The notes below the pieces were generated by a model. That model had not been told where the DNA came from and searched no databases. It worked only from the letters and a program-made list of their open reading frames with translations. Below, piece by piece: positions 1 through 7,914 of a stretch of 34,983 nt of DNA (positions are counted from its first letter, which is position 1; every line of letters begins with the position of its first letter). The position numbers and the translations under genes were made by a program. The stretch is from the NCBI GenBank assembly GCA_039029315.1, contig JBCCGK010000115.1:1-34983 (forward strand), read 5' to 3'. Source of the stretch: JBCCCJ01 sp039029315 (GTDB lineage Bacteria > Bacteroidota > Bacteroidia > J057).

Positions 1-12
1 TGCCTTGTCGAA

Positions 13-181
13 CTAAGAGACTGTTTGAAAATCTGTCACTTATTTTTTGTATGCGTCTTTTTTCCTCATTCTGCGGCTTTTTTTGTTCTCATAGCACCAC
101 TATGAGAACAAAAAAGAGCCTTGCCTGAGAAAAAAATACACCATGAAAATTCTCAGCACAGATTCCTAACCAGTCTCTAAG
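13..181. repeat. Long imperfect inverted repeat, MITE-like hairpin element
   Basis: Two arms of about 82 bases (13-94 and 100-181) are reverse complements of each other over most of their length, separated by a 5-base loop (CACCA, 95-99). The innermost 16 base pairs (TTTTTTGTTCTCATAG against CTATGAGAACAAAAAA) are perfect. The outer ends pair AGAGACTG (16-23) with CAGTCTCT (171-178), and ATCTG (31-35) with CAGAT (159-163). There is no ORF inside. The size, lack of coding capacity and terminal inverted repeats fit a MITE or an interspersed Bacteroidota repeat. Mobility is inference; the inverted repeat is directly visible. Confidence 0.7.
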
Positions 182-217
182 AGCTTTTTCGCAAACTGAT
201 TTTTGGAAACAGTTGAC

Positions 218-427
218 TTACTCTAACTTCTTTCCGAAAATGAAGATAACTTCTTCGGGATCATATTGATCCCGAAGTTTTTTTTGCATCAGTTTTCCTG
301 AATCATAGTCAGTAATACTCAAGCTGGCGAGTTCCTTATAAGACGCACGTTTGGCCACCAATTCGAAAGCTTGATATCCATTTTTGAGATAGAACCTTTC
401 TGTCTCTTCATCATCGGCACATCCCAA
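218..427 (-). pseudogene. 3' remnant of a GNAT-family N-acetyltransferase
   Basis: The 69-codon frame contains ERFYLKNGYQAFELVAKR and ends FIFGKKLE. This resembles the C-terminal strand-helix of GNAT acetyltransferases, where an FYxxxGF/Y segment follows the acetyl-CoA-binding helix. The acetyl-CoA P-loop (R/QxxGxG/A) and the N-terminal half are absent. The only start is a TTG; the frame stays open upstream to a TAG near 555, but that part crosses a palindrome (GGCTTATAAGCC, 435-446) and a short direct repeat (477-493 and 503-519), so it looks like inserted repeat DNA rather than protein. I read this as a truncated, non-functional fragment next to the hairpin element at 13-181. It could instead be an unrelated small protein. 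Confidence 0.45.
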
Positions 428-434
428 TTTTTCC

Positions 435-446
435 GGCTTATAAGCC
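435..446. repeat. 12-bp perfect palindrome in decayed region
   Basis: GGCTTATAAGCC is self-complementary and sits at the junction between the GNAT remnant and the non-coding upstream DNA. A degenerate direct repeat (GGGCAGAAAAA followed by a CG-rich step) lies at 477-493 and 503-519. These could be parts of a dispersed repeat that disrupted the acetyltransferase gene. Confidence 0.35.
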
Positions 447-595
447 TGGACGTGACGCGTTTGCGGGATGGAATCAGGGCAGAAAAATGCGTTACGTCTT
501 CTGGGCAGAAAAACGCCTTCTAAAGTGAAGAATCTATCAGGTCCAATCTATAGACTTCCTGGATTAGGTAAGTAGGGGGACACAATTATTTGTGA

Positions 596-673
596 GGGAT
601 ATAGTGGGCATAGGGGAAATAATGGAGAAATCTTACCCATCAAGCCAGTATATCCCCTATTTCCCTTATACCC
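596..673. repeat. Imperfect inverted repeat downstream of the ATPase gene
   Basis: The arm at 596-625 (GGGATATAGTGGGCATAGGG onward) is an imperfect reverse complement of 645-673, with GGG-TATA, ATAGGGGA and TGG blocks conserved. It begins about 25 bases past the stop codon of the minus-strand ATPase gene, so it could fold in the 3' end of that mRNA. There is no clear U-tract, so it is not called a terminator. Confidence 0.35.
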
Positions 674-697
674 AAAATCAAAACTAATATTGTCCAT

Positions 698-2125
698 CTA
701 CTTAAATAAGTCTTCCAACACCACTTCGCTTTGGACAAGTTCTCGACTGTATTCATTCTCTACAAGGCCGAAAGTTGTGATACATGTTACAAACATGTTC
801 TTCCTCTTATTGGCATCCAATTGAGAAAAAAGGTGGACTTGATTCCGCAATTTTTTCGCCTGGGATTTATCAATCAGAAAGTCAGCTTTTGCAAATTTAA
901 TCTCACATACATTGACGATCCTGTCTGCGCGGTCAATGACCATATCAATTTGTGCACCTTGATGGCTGTCTTTTGCCTGCCAAGAGGAAACAGAGGACTC
1001 AATCGCTTCCAATTTTAATGCACGCTTGATTTGAGGAATATGTGCAAAACACACCCTTTCAAATGCCAATCCTGACCAACTCACCCATGATTGAGATCGA
1101 GTAATCGTGGCCCAGTTGTGATCAGAATTCTTCATTTGATCCTTCATGAATTTCAGGTAAAACAAAGTGAAATTGTCAATCAGTTTGTAATGCGCTTTCC
1201 CGCCTCTTTTTTGATAGAGGAAAACCTTCTGAACAAAACCGGATTCTTCCAGCTCGTTGAGATAATTTGTCAGGACACCACCACTAGGAAGGTTTGTTTT
1301 TTCGATCAGCTCCTTTCTTGTTAACCCTTTTTTTCTCGTCTCTAGCGCTTCCACAATGGAATAATGCCTTTCACTATTGTTAAAGAGTGAGCGAAAGAGG
1401 ACCTGATATTCATCAACTAAAATTCCATCTTTACTAAAGCATGCCCGATTGATAAACTGTATGACACTTTCTCCTTTTCGGACAGCATCCAAGTAATAAG
1501 GAACGCCTCCTGTGGTCAAATACAATTGAGCAATGTCATACTTACTCCATCGAATCCCTTTTGCTTTCAAAAAAAGATCTACTTCATTCAAATTGAATTG
1601 GTTAAGTCTGATTTTTTCTGAAACGCGATTGTGCAGCCCTCCTTTGCTTTTGAGAACCTTTTTGATCATCCAAGAAGCTGCTGATCCACAGATGACACAT
1701 ACGATATCATGTCTTTTGGAACAGTAGGAATTCCAAAAATTTTCGAAAGCCATCAAAAACTTTGCCCTGGGGGTGTCAAACCAGGGCAACTCATCCAAAA
1801 AGATTACTTTTTTTTTCTGATCTTTCATGGAATCGATGAACCTTTCCAACATGTCAAAAGCAGTTTTCCATGAGAGGGGTTGATGGATAGCAGCCTCTGA
1901 CCAGCCATATTTTGCAAGAGTAGAAGCAAAATGTTTGAGCTGATCCTCCATATTCCCATTATGGAGCCCTGCCACTTCAAATCGGATCTTCCCCTTAAAA
2001 TATTCCCGGACCAAAAATGTTTTTCCCACTCTCCTCCTCCCATAAAGGGCAATAAGTTTAGATTCCGAACTGCTCAAACAGTGATGAAAGGTTTCTTTTT
2101 CAGGAATTCTGCCAATGAGCTTCAT
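698..2125 (-). CDS. ATP-binding protein, archaeal-type ATPase with DUF234 nuclease-like C-terminus
   Basis: 475 residues from ATG at 2125; a TTG two codons upstream is less likely. Walker A is GRRRVGKT (29-36), Walker B is KKVIFLDELPW (105-115), and a CGSAASWM sensor-like strand is at 146-153. The GGVPYYL motif (206-212) and a winged-helix-like segment (about 250-305) follow. The C-terminal part fits the DUF234 PD-(D/E)xK-like fold: E356 in GLAFERVC, D394 in QIDMVIDR, and E408-x-K410 in VCEIKF, so the nuclease-like residues look intact. This is the family of Pfam ATPase_2 plus DUF234, common in Bacteroidota and archaea and of unknown function. The gene follows the adenylate cyclase on the same strand but probably has its own promoter, because a four-site repeat array lies immediately upstream. 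Nuclease activity is not shown by sequence alone. Confidence 0.9.
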   Translation of the reverse strand: MKLIGRIPEKETFHHCLSSSESKLIALYGRRRVGKTFLVREYFKGKIRFEVAGLHNGNMEDQLKHFASTLAKYGWSEAAIHQPLSWKTAFDMLERFIDSMKDQKKKVIFLDELPWFDTPRAKFLMAFENFWNSYCSKRHDIVCVICGSAASWMIKKVLKSKGGLHNRVSEKIRLNQFNLNEVDLFLKAKGIRWSKYDIAQLYLTTGGVPYYLDAVRKGESVIQFINRACFSKDGILVDEYQVLFRSLFNNSERHYSIVEALETRKKGLTRKELIEKTNLPSGGVLTNYLNELEESGFVQKVFLYQKRGGKAHYKLIDNFTLFYLKFMKDQMKNSDHNWATITRSQSWVSWSGLAFERVCFAHIPQIKRALKLEAIESSVSSWQAKDSHQGAQIDMVIDRADRIVNVCEIKFAKADFLIDKSQAKKLRNQVHLFSQLDANKRKNMFVTCITTFGLVENEYSRELVQSEVVLEDLFK

Positions 2126-2143
2126 AAGCAAATGGGGTTATGT

Positions 2144-2233
2144 TTAGCCAAAATTACAATTTTTGATCAATAATGGCTAAATATAAATTTTTATAATTAG
2201 CCAAAAGTGAAATTTCTTAACAATAATGGCTAA
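2144..2233 (-). promoter_or_regulatory. Four-site TTAGCCA/TGGCTAA operator-like array upstream of the ATPase gene
   Basis: The heptamer TTAGCCA occurs at 2144-2150 and 2197-2203, and its reverse complement TGGCTAA at 2174-2180 and 2227-2233. Start-to-start spacing is 30, 23 and 30 bases, so two inverted pairs form a direct repeat with a 53-base period (37 of 44 bases identical between units). On the minus strand a TAATTTTG box (2156 to 2149), matching the Bacteroidota -7 consensus TAnnTTTG, overlaps the site nearest the gene, and the ATG is at 2125. A repressor bound here would cover the promoter. The repeats are directly visible; the operator role and autoregulation are inference. Confidence 0.65.
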
Positions 2234-2296
2234 TTATAAACAGTTAAACTTCGAGAAGTTGACTGATAATCAGGGAAATAAAAAAACGGGAATTTA

Positions 2297-4021
2297 TTAT
2301 CGTCGTCTGCCAGTGGGACGTCTGCCTGCCATTTGTCTACCTTTGCGATAGGGAGGAAGCTCGCGTTTGAGATCCTTGACAAAATACATGTCTACGGCCC
2401 CTTTGTTTTTGACGGTGACAGTTCTGCGAGGTTCGACCTCGACATAGGATCGAACAAGATGATAGGTATTGGCAGAAATATTAATCTTTCCGGCTTCTCC
2501 ACTGGTTTCCATTCTGCTGGCCAAATTGACCGAATCTCCCCATATGTCATACGCAAACTTCTTTTTGCCAATGACGCCTGCTACGACTGGCCCACTGTTG
2601 ATGCCGACCCGGAGTTCCCATACTTCTTCTCCACGTCTCTTTTGCCGCCCGATGGTGCGATCCATATACTCCTGCATCTTCATGGCAGCTCCTACCGCAT
2701 GAATGGCGTGATAAGGATCTGGATCTGGCAAGCCTGCCACTGCCATATAGGCATCTCCAATGGTTTTGATTTTTTCCAATCCAAATTCTTCAATGATTTT
2801 GTCAAATTCATTGAAAGCTTCCTCCAATTTGTTGAGTAATTGTTCCGGTTCGAGCTTGGAAGCGATACTGGTAAAGCCTTTGAAGTCTGTGAATAGAATG
2901 GTAACGTCCTTGTGGCGTACACTGACTACCTTGTTGTTGACTTTGAGTTCTTCTGCAATTTTGGACGGCAGAATATTGAGGAGGAGGTCATCTGATTTTT
3001 TCTTTTCAACTGATAATGCTTCATTTGCACGTTTTCTGGCCCGAGAGCGACGAATCTGACCCAACAAAATCAACAGGAGCATCAAGATGGCAGCTCCGCC
3101 TCCTACCCAATAGTTTCGCTGTTCTGCCTCCTGTCGGGCAATTTTCTCTTCACTGACCTCCAACTCACGATCTTTGGCCATGAGTTCTGCTTCTTTCATT
3201 TTGATTTCCGCTTCCTTGCGAGATTTTTCAATCTCCAGAAGCTCCTTTTGTGTGACCAGTACTTCCTGTGTCACCTTGACTTGTTCGAGGCTGTCCTGAA
3301 TATCTTCCAATTGTTCTTGAAAAACCTCTAACTCCATTTTTGTGCTCTCATTGTTTTTGAGCAAGGTTTTGGTATTGGCAAGGTTATTTTCGACATCGAG
3401 GATGAGGGGGCGATTTTCTGCCTTTCGAGCGAAATCGAGCGCTTCAGTGAAAGATCGATAGGCTTTGCCGTATTGGCCCAATTTGGATTGAACCTCACCG
3501 ACACTGTTTTTCGCTTGCGCCAACTCTGACCAGTTCTTGGCCTTGGCGGAGTAGATCACTGCATCCTGGTAATTCTGGAGGGCGATATGATTTTTGTTCA
3601 GCTTTTCATTGCTGATACCAAGTAGGCGCAAATCTTTGGCGATGCTGATATTGTAGCTGGCATCAGAAGAAACAAGTTGTTTTTTGAGATTGACAGCCTT
3701 TTGGAGATTTTCAGAAGCCTTGTTGTAATTATCCTGATTCATATAGATGAGACCAAGATTGCTATAGGACAGCACAACTCCTGATTTATACCGTAATTTT
3801 TGGGAAAGACTCAAGGCCTCATTTGCCAGGGTGATGGCTTCTGAAGGATGTTCGTTGAGGATATCCTTGGAGTACTTAATCAATTGAGACACTTTCTCAG
3901 AATTGTCTTCCATTTGATTCAAAGCAGACCGAATCTCATCAAGGGTTTCCCCATAACTATAGGAAAGAGTGGAAAAGAGGATTCCTATCAATAGACAGGA
4001 AGAAATAAGTTGCGGGATCAT
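2297..4021 (-). CDS. TPR-containing class III adenylate cyclase, membrane-anchored
   Basis: 574 residues. A hydrophobic N-terminal signal sequence (1-24) is followed by TPR-like helical repeats (about 40-215), a long charged coiled coil (about 225-300), one transmembrane helix (304-323), a cytoplasmic linker helix (LLLNILPSKIAEELK, 347-360) and a class III nucleotidyl cyclase domain (about 371-550). The catalytic set is complete: metal aspartates D379 (FTDFKGFT) and D423 (KTIGDAYMA), adenine-selecting K419 and D492 (YDIWGD), and transition-state N499 and R503 (SVNLASRM). The Lys/Asp pair, not Glu/Cys, predicts ATP rather than GTP as substrate. The TPR sensor should be periplasmic and the cyclase cytoplasmic. 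An Arg-rich tail (GRRPTGRRR) is unusual. The gene is divergent from a cyclic-nucleotide-binding protein, the obvious candidate receiver of its cAMP. Confidence 0.93.
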   Translation of the reverse strand: MIPQLISSCLLIGILFSTLSYSYGETLDEIRSALNQMEDNSEKVSQLIKYSKDILNEHPSEAITLANEALSLSQKLRYKSGVVLSYSNLGLIYMNQDNYNKASENLQKAVNLKKQLVSSDASYNISIAKDLRLLGISNEKLNKNHIALQNYQDAVIYSAKAKNWSELAQAKNSVGEVQSKLGQYGKAYRSFTEALDFARKAENRPLILDVENNLANTKTLLKNNESTKMELEVFQEQLEDIQDSLEQVKVTQEVLVTQKELLEIEKSRKEAEIKMKEAELMAKDRELEVSEEKIARQEAEQRNYWVGGGAAILMLLLILLGQIRRSRARKRANEALSVEKKKSDDLLLNILPSKIAEELKVNNKVVSVRHKDVTILFTDFKGFTSIASKLEPEQLLNKLEEAFNEFDKIIEEFGLEKIKTIGDAYMAVAGLPDPDPYHAIHAVGAAMKMQEYMDRTIGRQKRRGEEVWELRVGINSGPVVAGVIGKKKFAYDIWGDSVNLASRMETSGEAGKINISANTYHLVRSYVEVEPRRTVTVKNKGAVDMYFVKDLKRELPPYRKGRQMAGRRPTGRRR

Positions 4022-4347
4022 ATGTCAGGCTAAAACTCAGAGACTACGTTGAATTCCATCTCCTTAAAATTGCGAAAGAATGGGGGAATAAGAAAGAGGA
4101 AGTCGTGGAATCTCATAAAAAGGAAGTGAATATTTCTTTGGTGCTCAGAAAAATCTGGCTTTGTGATGGATTTGTTGCAATTTAGTATCAAGAAATTAGA
4201 ACAATAGACCAATATTTACTCAATGACAATGCCAAGAATGAGAATAGAGAGAGGGAAGAGATATTGGCTTCGAAATGGAGGAGAATACCCTTCTCCCGGA
4301 TCTGTTCTTACTTGTGATGCACATTGGATCGTGAAACCGGATCATCT
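4022..4347. other. Divergent intergenic region between cyclase and cNMP-binding genes
   Basis: 326 bases shared by two divergent genes. I see no convincing ORF; a 60-codon minus-strand frame lacks any recognisable feature. A small hairpin (GGAGAA at 4280-4285 against TTCTCC at 4291-4296) precedes the plus-strand gene. No clear TAnnTTTG box or cAMP-receptor half-sites (TGTGA pairs) were found. Confidence 0.4.
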
Positions 4348-5736
4348 ATGAACGAGGAGAAAATCATATCAGCCTTACAGCAATCCCCTTTGTTTTCAGT
4401 GCTTTCAAGGGAAAATCTGGAAAAAATTGCGCAACGAGCAAAAGTTCGGCAATTTTTTGCAGATGATGTGATCGTTTGGCAAGGGCAGCCCAGTACCACT
4501 TTATTCCTGATCATCAATGGAATTGTGGCGGTGAAGAGAGTCGTGCGAGAAAAGGAAAACATATTGGCCTATCTGATGCCCGGGAATAGTTTTGGAGAAT
4601 TGGGAATCCTGGAAAATCAGGCAAGATCTGCAAGTGTAGTCGCCTTGAGCGAAGTAGATGCCCTGGTCATCAGAAGAGATGATTTTCTGTCCATTCTGCA
4701 CCAGCACCCGATCGTAGCGATAGAACTGGCAAAAACACTTGGAAAATATCTGGTTCAGGCCAATCGTCGCATGAGCAACGAAACGTCCAAAACCCGACTC
4801 ATTCTCCTTCTGAATACGGAGGAAAATGCTGGAGGAACAAGCTTTGGAACCTTGTTGGCTGAGCGTTTTGTTGAGGCGCAAGGGGCGTCAACAGTATATA
4901 TGGAATATCCCAATCCCTGGCGTGCCCTGAATGGCTATCAACTGAATAAAGGAGCGACGGTCTATCATCACGGAGACGGCTATGACATTCTCTTGCCACC
5001 ACCAGAGCCTTATCTCCCCAAAACCACCCGGATGACCTTGCTGATGGATAAGATGAAGGGAACTTATGAAAACATCGTCATCAAAATTCAGGGAGAAACA
5101 GACGAAGCCACTGATATGCTGCTGGAACATGCCAATCAGGTGATCATCATGGCACCTCCGACCAAAGAGGGGGTTCGCGATATGGAAATCACCCAAAAGG
5201 GCTTGAAAGGAAAAATTCGTCCCGAGGATACCAGTGTTATCACGGTCATCAATCGGCATAAGAGAGAGTATGAAAATCTGTTGGTGGAAGAGATCCCGGA
5301 TGTCGATCTGCCTTTTATGCCCGATTTCCCGATGTTCCAGATTCCCGAGCGACTTAATACGGAGATTCCCAAACCCCTGGAAGCCGCTGTCCAAAACTCC
5401 TTGGAACGATTGGAGAGAACCAATAGCATAGGCATCTTTATTCCGACTACTGTAGATGTGGATCAACAAGTGGATACAGTCGTCTATCGGAGGAAGGCGA
5501 TGGACTTCATGGCAGAGAGATTTGGAGGGGCAACCTGCAAAGAAGCCAATGGAGTTTGGCATAGCGAGCAACTTGGACTCGTTGGGGAAGTCATTTATAT
5601 TGTGCATTCGTATATTACGAGAAGTGATTTGAACCGATATCTCGATGAAGTTGTGGACTTCATGAAAGGCTTGAAACACGAGCTCAAACAAGAGGCTATG
5701 GCGTTAGAGGTCAACAATAAGCTGACCTTGATCTAG
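4348..5736 (+). CDS. Cyclic-nucleotide-binding protein with degenerate ParA/MinD-like middle domain
   Basis: 462 residues from ATG at 4348; an in-frame TTG at 4324 adds 8 residues but is a poorer start. The N-terminal cNMP-binding domain (about 10-140) has an intact phosphate-binding cassette, FGELGILENQARSASV (82-97), with E84, R93 and S94, so cAMP binding is plausible. No DNA-binding helix-turn-helix follows, so it is not a CRP-type regulator. Residues about 148-345 look like a SIMIBI/ParA-type fold that has lost its P-loop lysine (LNTEENAGGTSFGTLLAE). This resembles the middle region of bacterial NTE-like patatin phospholipases, but no patatin GxSxG or DGG motif follows. The C-terminal ~100 residues (from IGIFIPTT) form a domain I do not recognise, with an RFGGAT strand and QEAMALE near the end. 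It probably acts as a cytoplasmic cAMP effector for the divergent cyclase; that link is inference. Confidence 0.88.
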   Translation: MNEEKIISALQQSPLFSVLSRENLEKIAQRAKVRQFFADDVIVWQGQPSTTLFLIINGIVAVKRVVREKENILAYLMPGNSFGELGILENQARSASVVALSEVDALVIRRDDFLSILHQHPIVAIELAKTLGKYLVQANRRMSNETSKTRLILLLNTEENAGGTSFGTLLAERFVEAQGASTVYMEYPNPWRALNGYQLNKGATVYHHGDGYDILLPPPEPYLPKTTRMTLLMDKMKGTYENIVIKIQGETDEATDMLLEHANQVIIMAPPTKEGVRDMEITQKGLKGKIRPEDTSVITVINRHKREYENLLVEEIPDVDLPFMPDFPMFQIPERLNTEIPKPLEAAVQNSLERLERTNSIGIFIPTTVDVDQQVDTVVYRRKAMDFMAERFGGATCKEANGVWHSEQLGLVGEVIYIVHSYITRSDLNRYLDEVVDFMKGLKHELKQEAMALEVNNKLTLI

Positions 5737-5822
5737 GGAATTAGGAGGGGCTATTTCCCCATTTCCTATTTTTTCTATACCTTGTAGCCTAGGCATTTTT
5801 TCTGACTGAAGGTTTTACACTG

Positions 5823-7361
5823 GTGGACATTCTTGAGCGAATCATAGAACATCTCACAAGCGATGAAGTTCGACGCTTCAAGATCCTATCCAACCGTTTC
5901 AAAGCAGATGAAGAAAAGAAGGTATTAATCCTGTTTGATGCCATCCGAAATCCAGGCTTCAAAGAGGTCGAAGAGGAGGTCATCCTACAACTCTATGGCG
6001 CCTCTAATCCCAAGACCAAAAACAGTTATTACAGACTGAGGAACAAACTCCTGGCCAACCTGGAAAAAAGCCTTCTGTTTTACCATTCGAATTACAAGAA
6101 CTCCATTGAATCCCTCAATCTGGTACAATTAGCCATCTTGTACAGAGAAAGAGGCTTGTTTCGTGAGGCATATCACAATCTCAAAAAAGCAGAAAAAGTA
6201 GCCACCAAACAGGACCAGTTCAATGTCCTGGAGGTGATCTATGATGAAATGGTCAAGTTAGTGGTGCATTTCGATTTGGAAATCGAGAAAGTCATCGAAA
6301 AACGCAAGGCCAACCAGAAGAAAATAGATCTTCTTCGAGCCAATAGTGAGGTGCTTGGAATTGTCACACAACAGCTTCGTCGGAGAAACTACTCGCGTAA
6401 CAATCGAAGTACCTCTGTGATTGAAGCCCTGGATCAAATCAGGGAACAATTGGAAGAACACCAGGATATTTTTAAATCTCCTTCAGGCAAGATCATGATC
6501 ATGAAGACTGTGCTGTCCAGTCTGATCCAGAAATCTGCCTATCTGGAAATCGCAGAATATACCAAGAAGATTTTCGCCCAATTTGAAGAGGAAGGAATAT
6601 TCAAACAGGATACACACAATGTACGACTCATGCTCAGGATTTGGAGAATCAACTCCCTGCAAAAACTCCTGCGCCTACATGAGGCCCAACCGGAAATAGA
6701 GGCGTTTCGAGAAGATTTGTTGCGATACAAAAAACAGAACTTCAATGAGTTTGCCTACTATTATTATGCACCCAAGGTAATCAATCTCAAGTTGATGGGG
6801 CAGCTCAAAGCTGCTGAGAAGACCCTGAAGGAAGCCCTCGAAAACAAAGACATTTTTCAGCTAGGAACCCATGAATTGTTTTTGATGATCAACCTTACGG
6901 ATCAATATTTTAGTCAACAGAAATATACGAATGCCCTGCAGACGATCCGGAGTATCTTGCAACATTCTCAGGTGTCCAAGCTGGATGAGGAACTTCGACT
7001 CTATGTTCATATCTTCCAGATTGTGAACTGGTATGAGGCAGGTATGCATCCACAGGCCAAGAATGGCTATCGCTCCATCAAAAAATCATTCAAAAAACTG
7101 CTCAAAGAAGATTTTTATGCCAAAGCGCGACGCTTCCTGGAGATCATTATCCGAATGAATACAGCTGCCCAGGAAGGCAAGCGTGTATTTCTGAAGGCTG
7201 CCTTGAAGCAATTCATGGAAACTTTTCCGCCTTCAGAGATTGGCAGCAATGAAATCATTCGGTACGAAACCTATCTTGAATCCAAAGTCACAGAAGGACG
7301 GTCCTATTACGAGCTCTTTTGCGAGGAGGTGCGCGGGCACCTGAAGGAGCCCTCAACATAG
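5823..7361 (+). CDS. Hypothetical helical-repeat (TPR-like) cytoplasmic protein
   Basis: 512 residues starting at a GTG; no closer in-frame ATG fits the conserved-looking N-terminus (DILERIIEHLTSDEVRRFK). It has no signal peptide or membrane helix, is highly charged, and is built of amphipathic helix pairs with TPR-like spacing (for example LAILYRERGLFREAYHNLKKAEKVA around 100-124, and the segments near 325-375). No catalytic motif was found. Similar all-helical proteins are common as 'hypothetical' in Bacteroidota. It starts 86 bases after the cNMP-binding gene on the same strand and may share its transcript. A scaffold or protein-interaction role in the same pathway is a guess. Confidence 0.8.
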   Translation: MDILERIIEHLTSDEVRRFKILSNRFKADEEKKVLILFDAIRNPGFKEVEEEVILQLYGASNPKTKNSYYRLRNKLLANLEKSLLFYHSNYKNSIESLNLVQLAILYRERGLFREAYHNLKKAEKVATKQDQFNVLEVIYDEMVKLVVHFDLEIEKVIEKRKANQKKIDLLRANSEVLGIVTQQLRRRNYSRNNRSTSVIEALDQIREQLEEHQDIFKSPSGKIMIMKTVLSSLIQKSAYLEIAEYTKKIFAQFEEEGIFKQDTHNVRLMLRIWRINSLQKLLRLHEAQPEIEAFREDLLRYKKQNFNEFAYYYYAPKVINLKLMGQLKAAEKTLKEALENKDIFQLGTHELFLMINLTDQYFSQQKYTNALQTIRSILQHSQVSKLDEELRLYVHIFQIVNWYEAGMHPQAKNGYRSIKKSFKKLLKEDFYAKARRFLEIIIRMNTAAQEGKRVFLKAALKQFMETFPPSEIGSNEIIRYETYLESKVTEGRSYYELFCEEVRGHLKEPST

Positions 7362-7914
7362 AAAAAAATCATCTCAAAAGCAGTACCAAACACAGATATG
7401 CTTGGCTCGCGTTCGCTCCAATTCATGTAATAGAGGAGACTGAATAGAAAGTTTTGCTTCCTTCCAACTTGTTTTCACTCTCAATAGATCTGTCCTGATC
7501 GTGTGGTCGGCAATGGTAGAAGAATTCTTTTGCCCGGAAATTCTTCCCAATAATTACGAGAACGCTAGATCACAAAAAATTAAACCTTAGGAACAGTCAA
7601 AAAACAACTATGTGCTTTTGCTTGATTTTTTGCACCATCTCAGCGTCAGAAAAAAGCTCGATTGGCCCGCCAAACTCATTTTTTCTTCCTTGATCTGGCG
7701 CAAATCTCGCCGCAAAAGTTACATCTTGTTTTTTTCCTGTTCCTTAAGCTTGAAATCCTGCCTGCAATCCTTTATTTTGGCTCGCTAATTAGAATTAGTC
7801 TAATTAAAAATAGATCTTTTCTAAGAACACATCCTTTTACAAAGATGAATCGCATCAGAAAATCGATTGAGTAGCCCAACTACACTTAGACCTTGACATA
7901 CAAACATAACAATT
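7362..7914. other. 553-base intergenic region upstream of the redox cluster
   Basis: No supported gene: a 70-codon plus frame at 7662-7874 has low-complexity hydrophobic content and no motifs. The only notable structure is an AT-rich cluster of TAATTAG-type palindromes, CTAATTAG at 7785-7792 followed directly by AATTAGTCTAATT at 7793-7805, about 110 bases before the ankyrin gene. It could be a regulator site for the downstream operon; evidence is weak. No Fur-box-like sequence was seen. Confidence 0.4.

Noticed and set aside
4030..4212. 60-codon minus-strand ORF between cyclase and cNMP-binding genes
   Set aside because: No recognisable feature; Phe-rich translation of an AT-rich spacer.
7662..7874. 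70-codon plus-strand ORF before the ankyrin gene
   Set aside because: Hydrophobic low-complexity translation, no motif, and no start signal.
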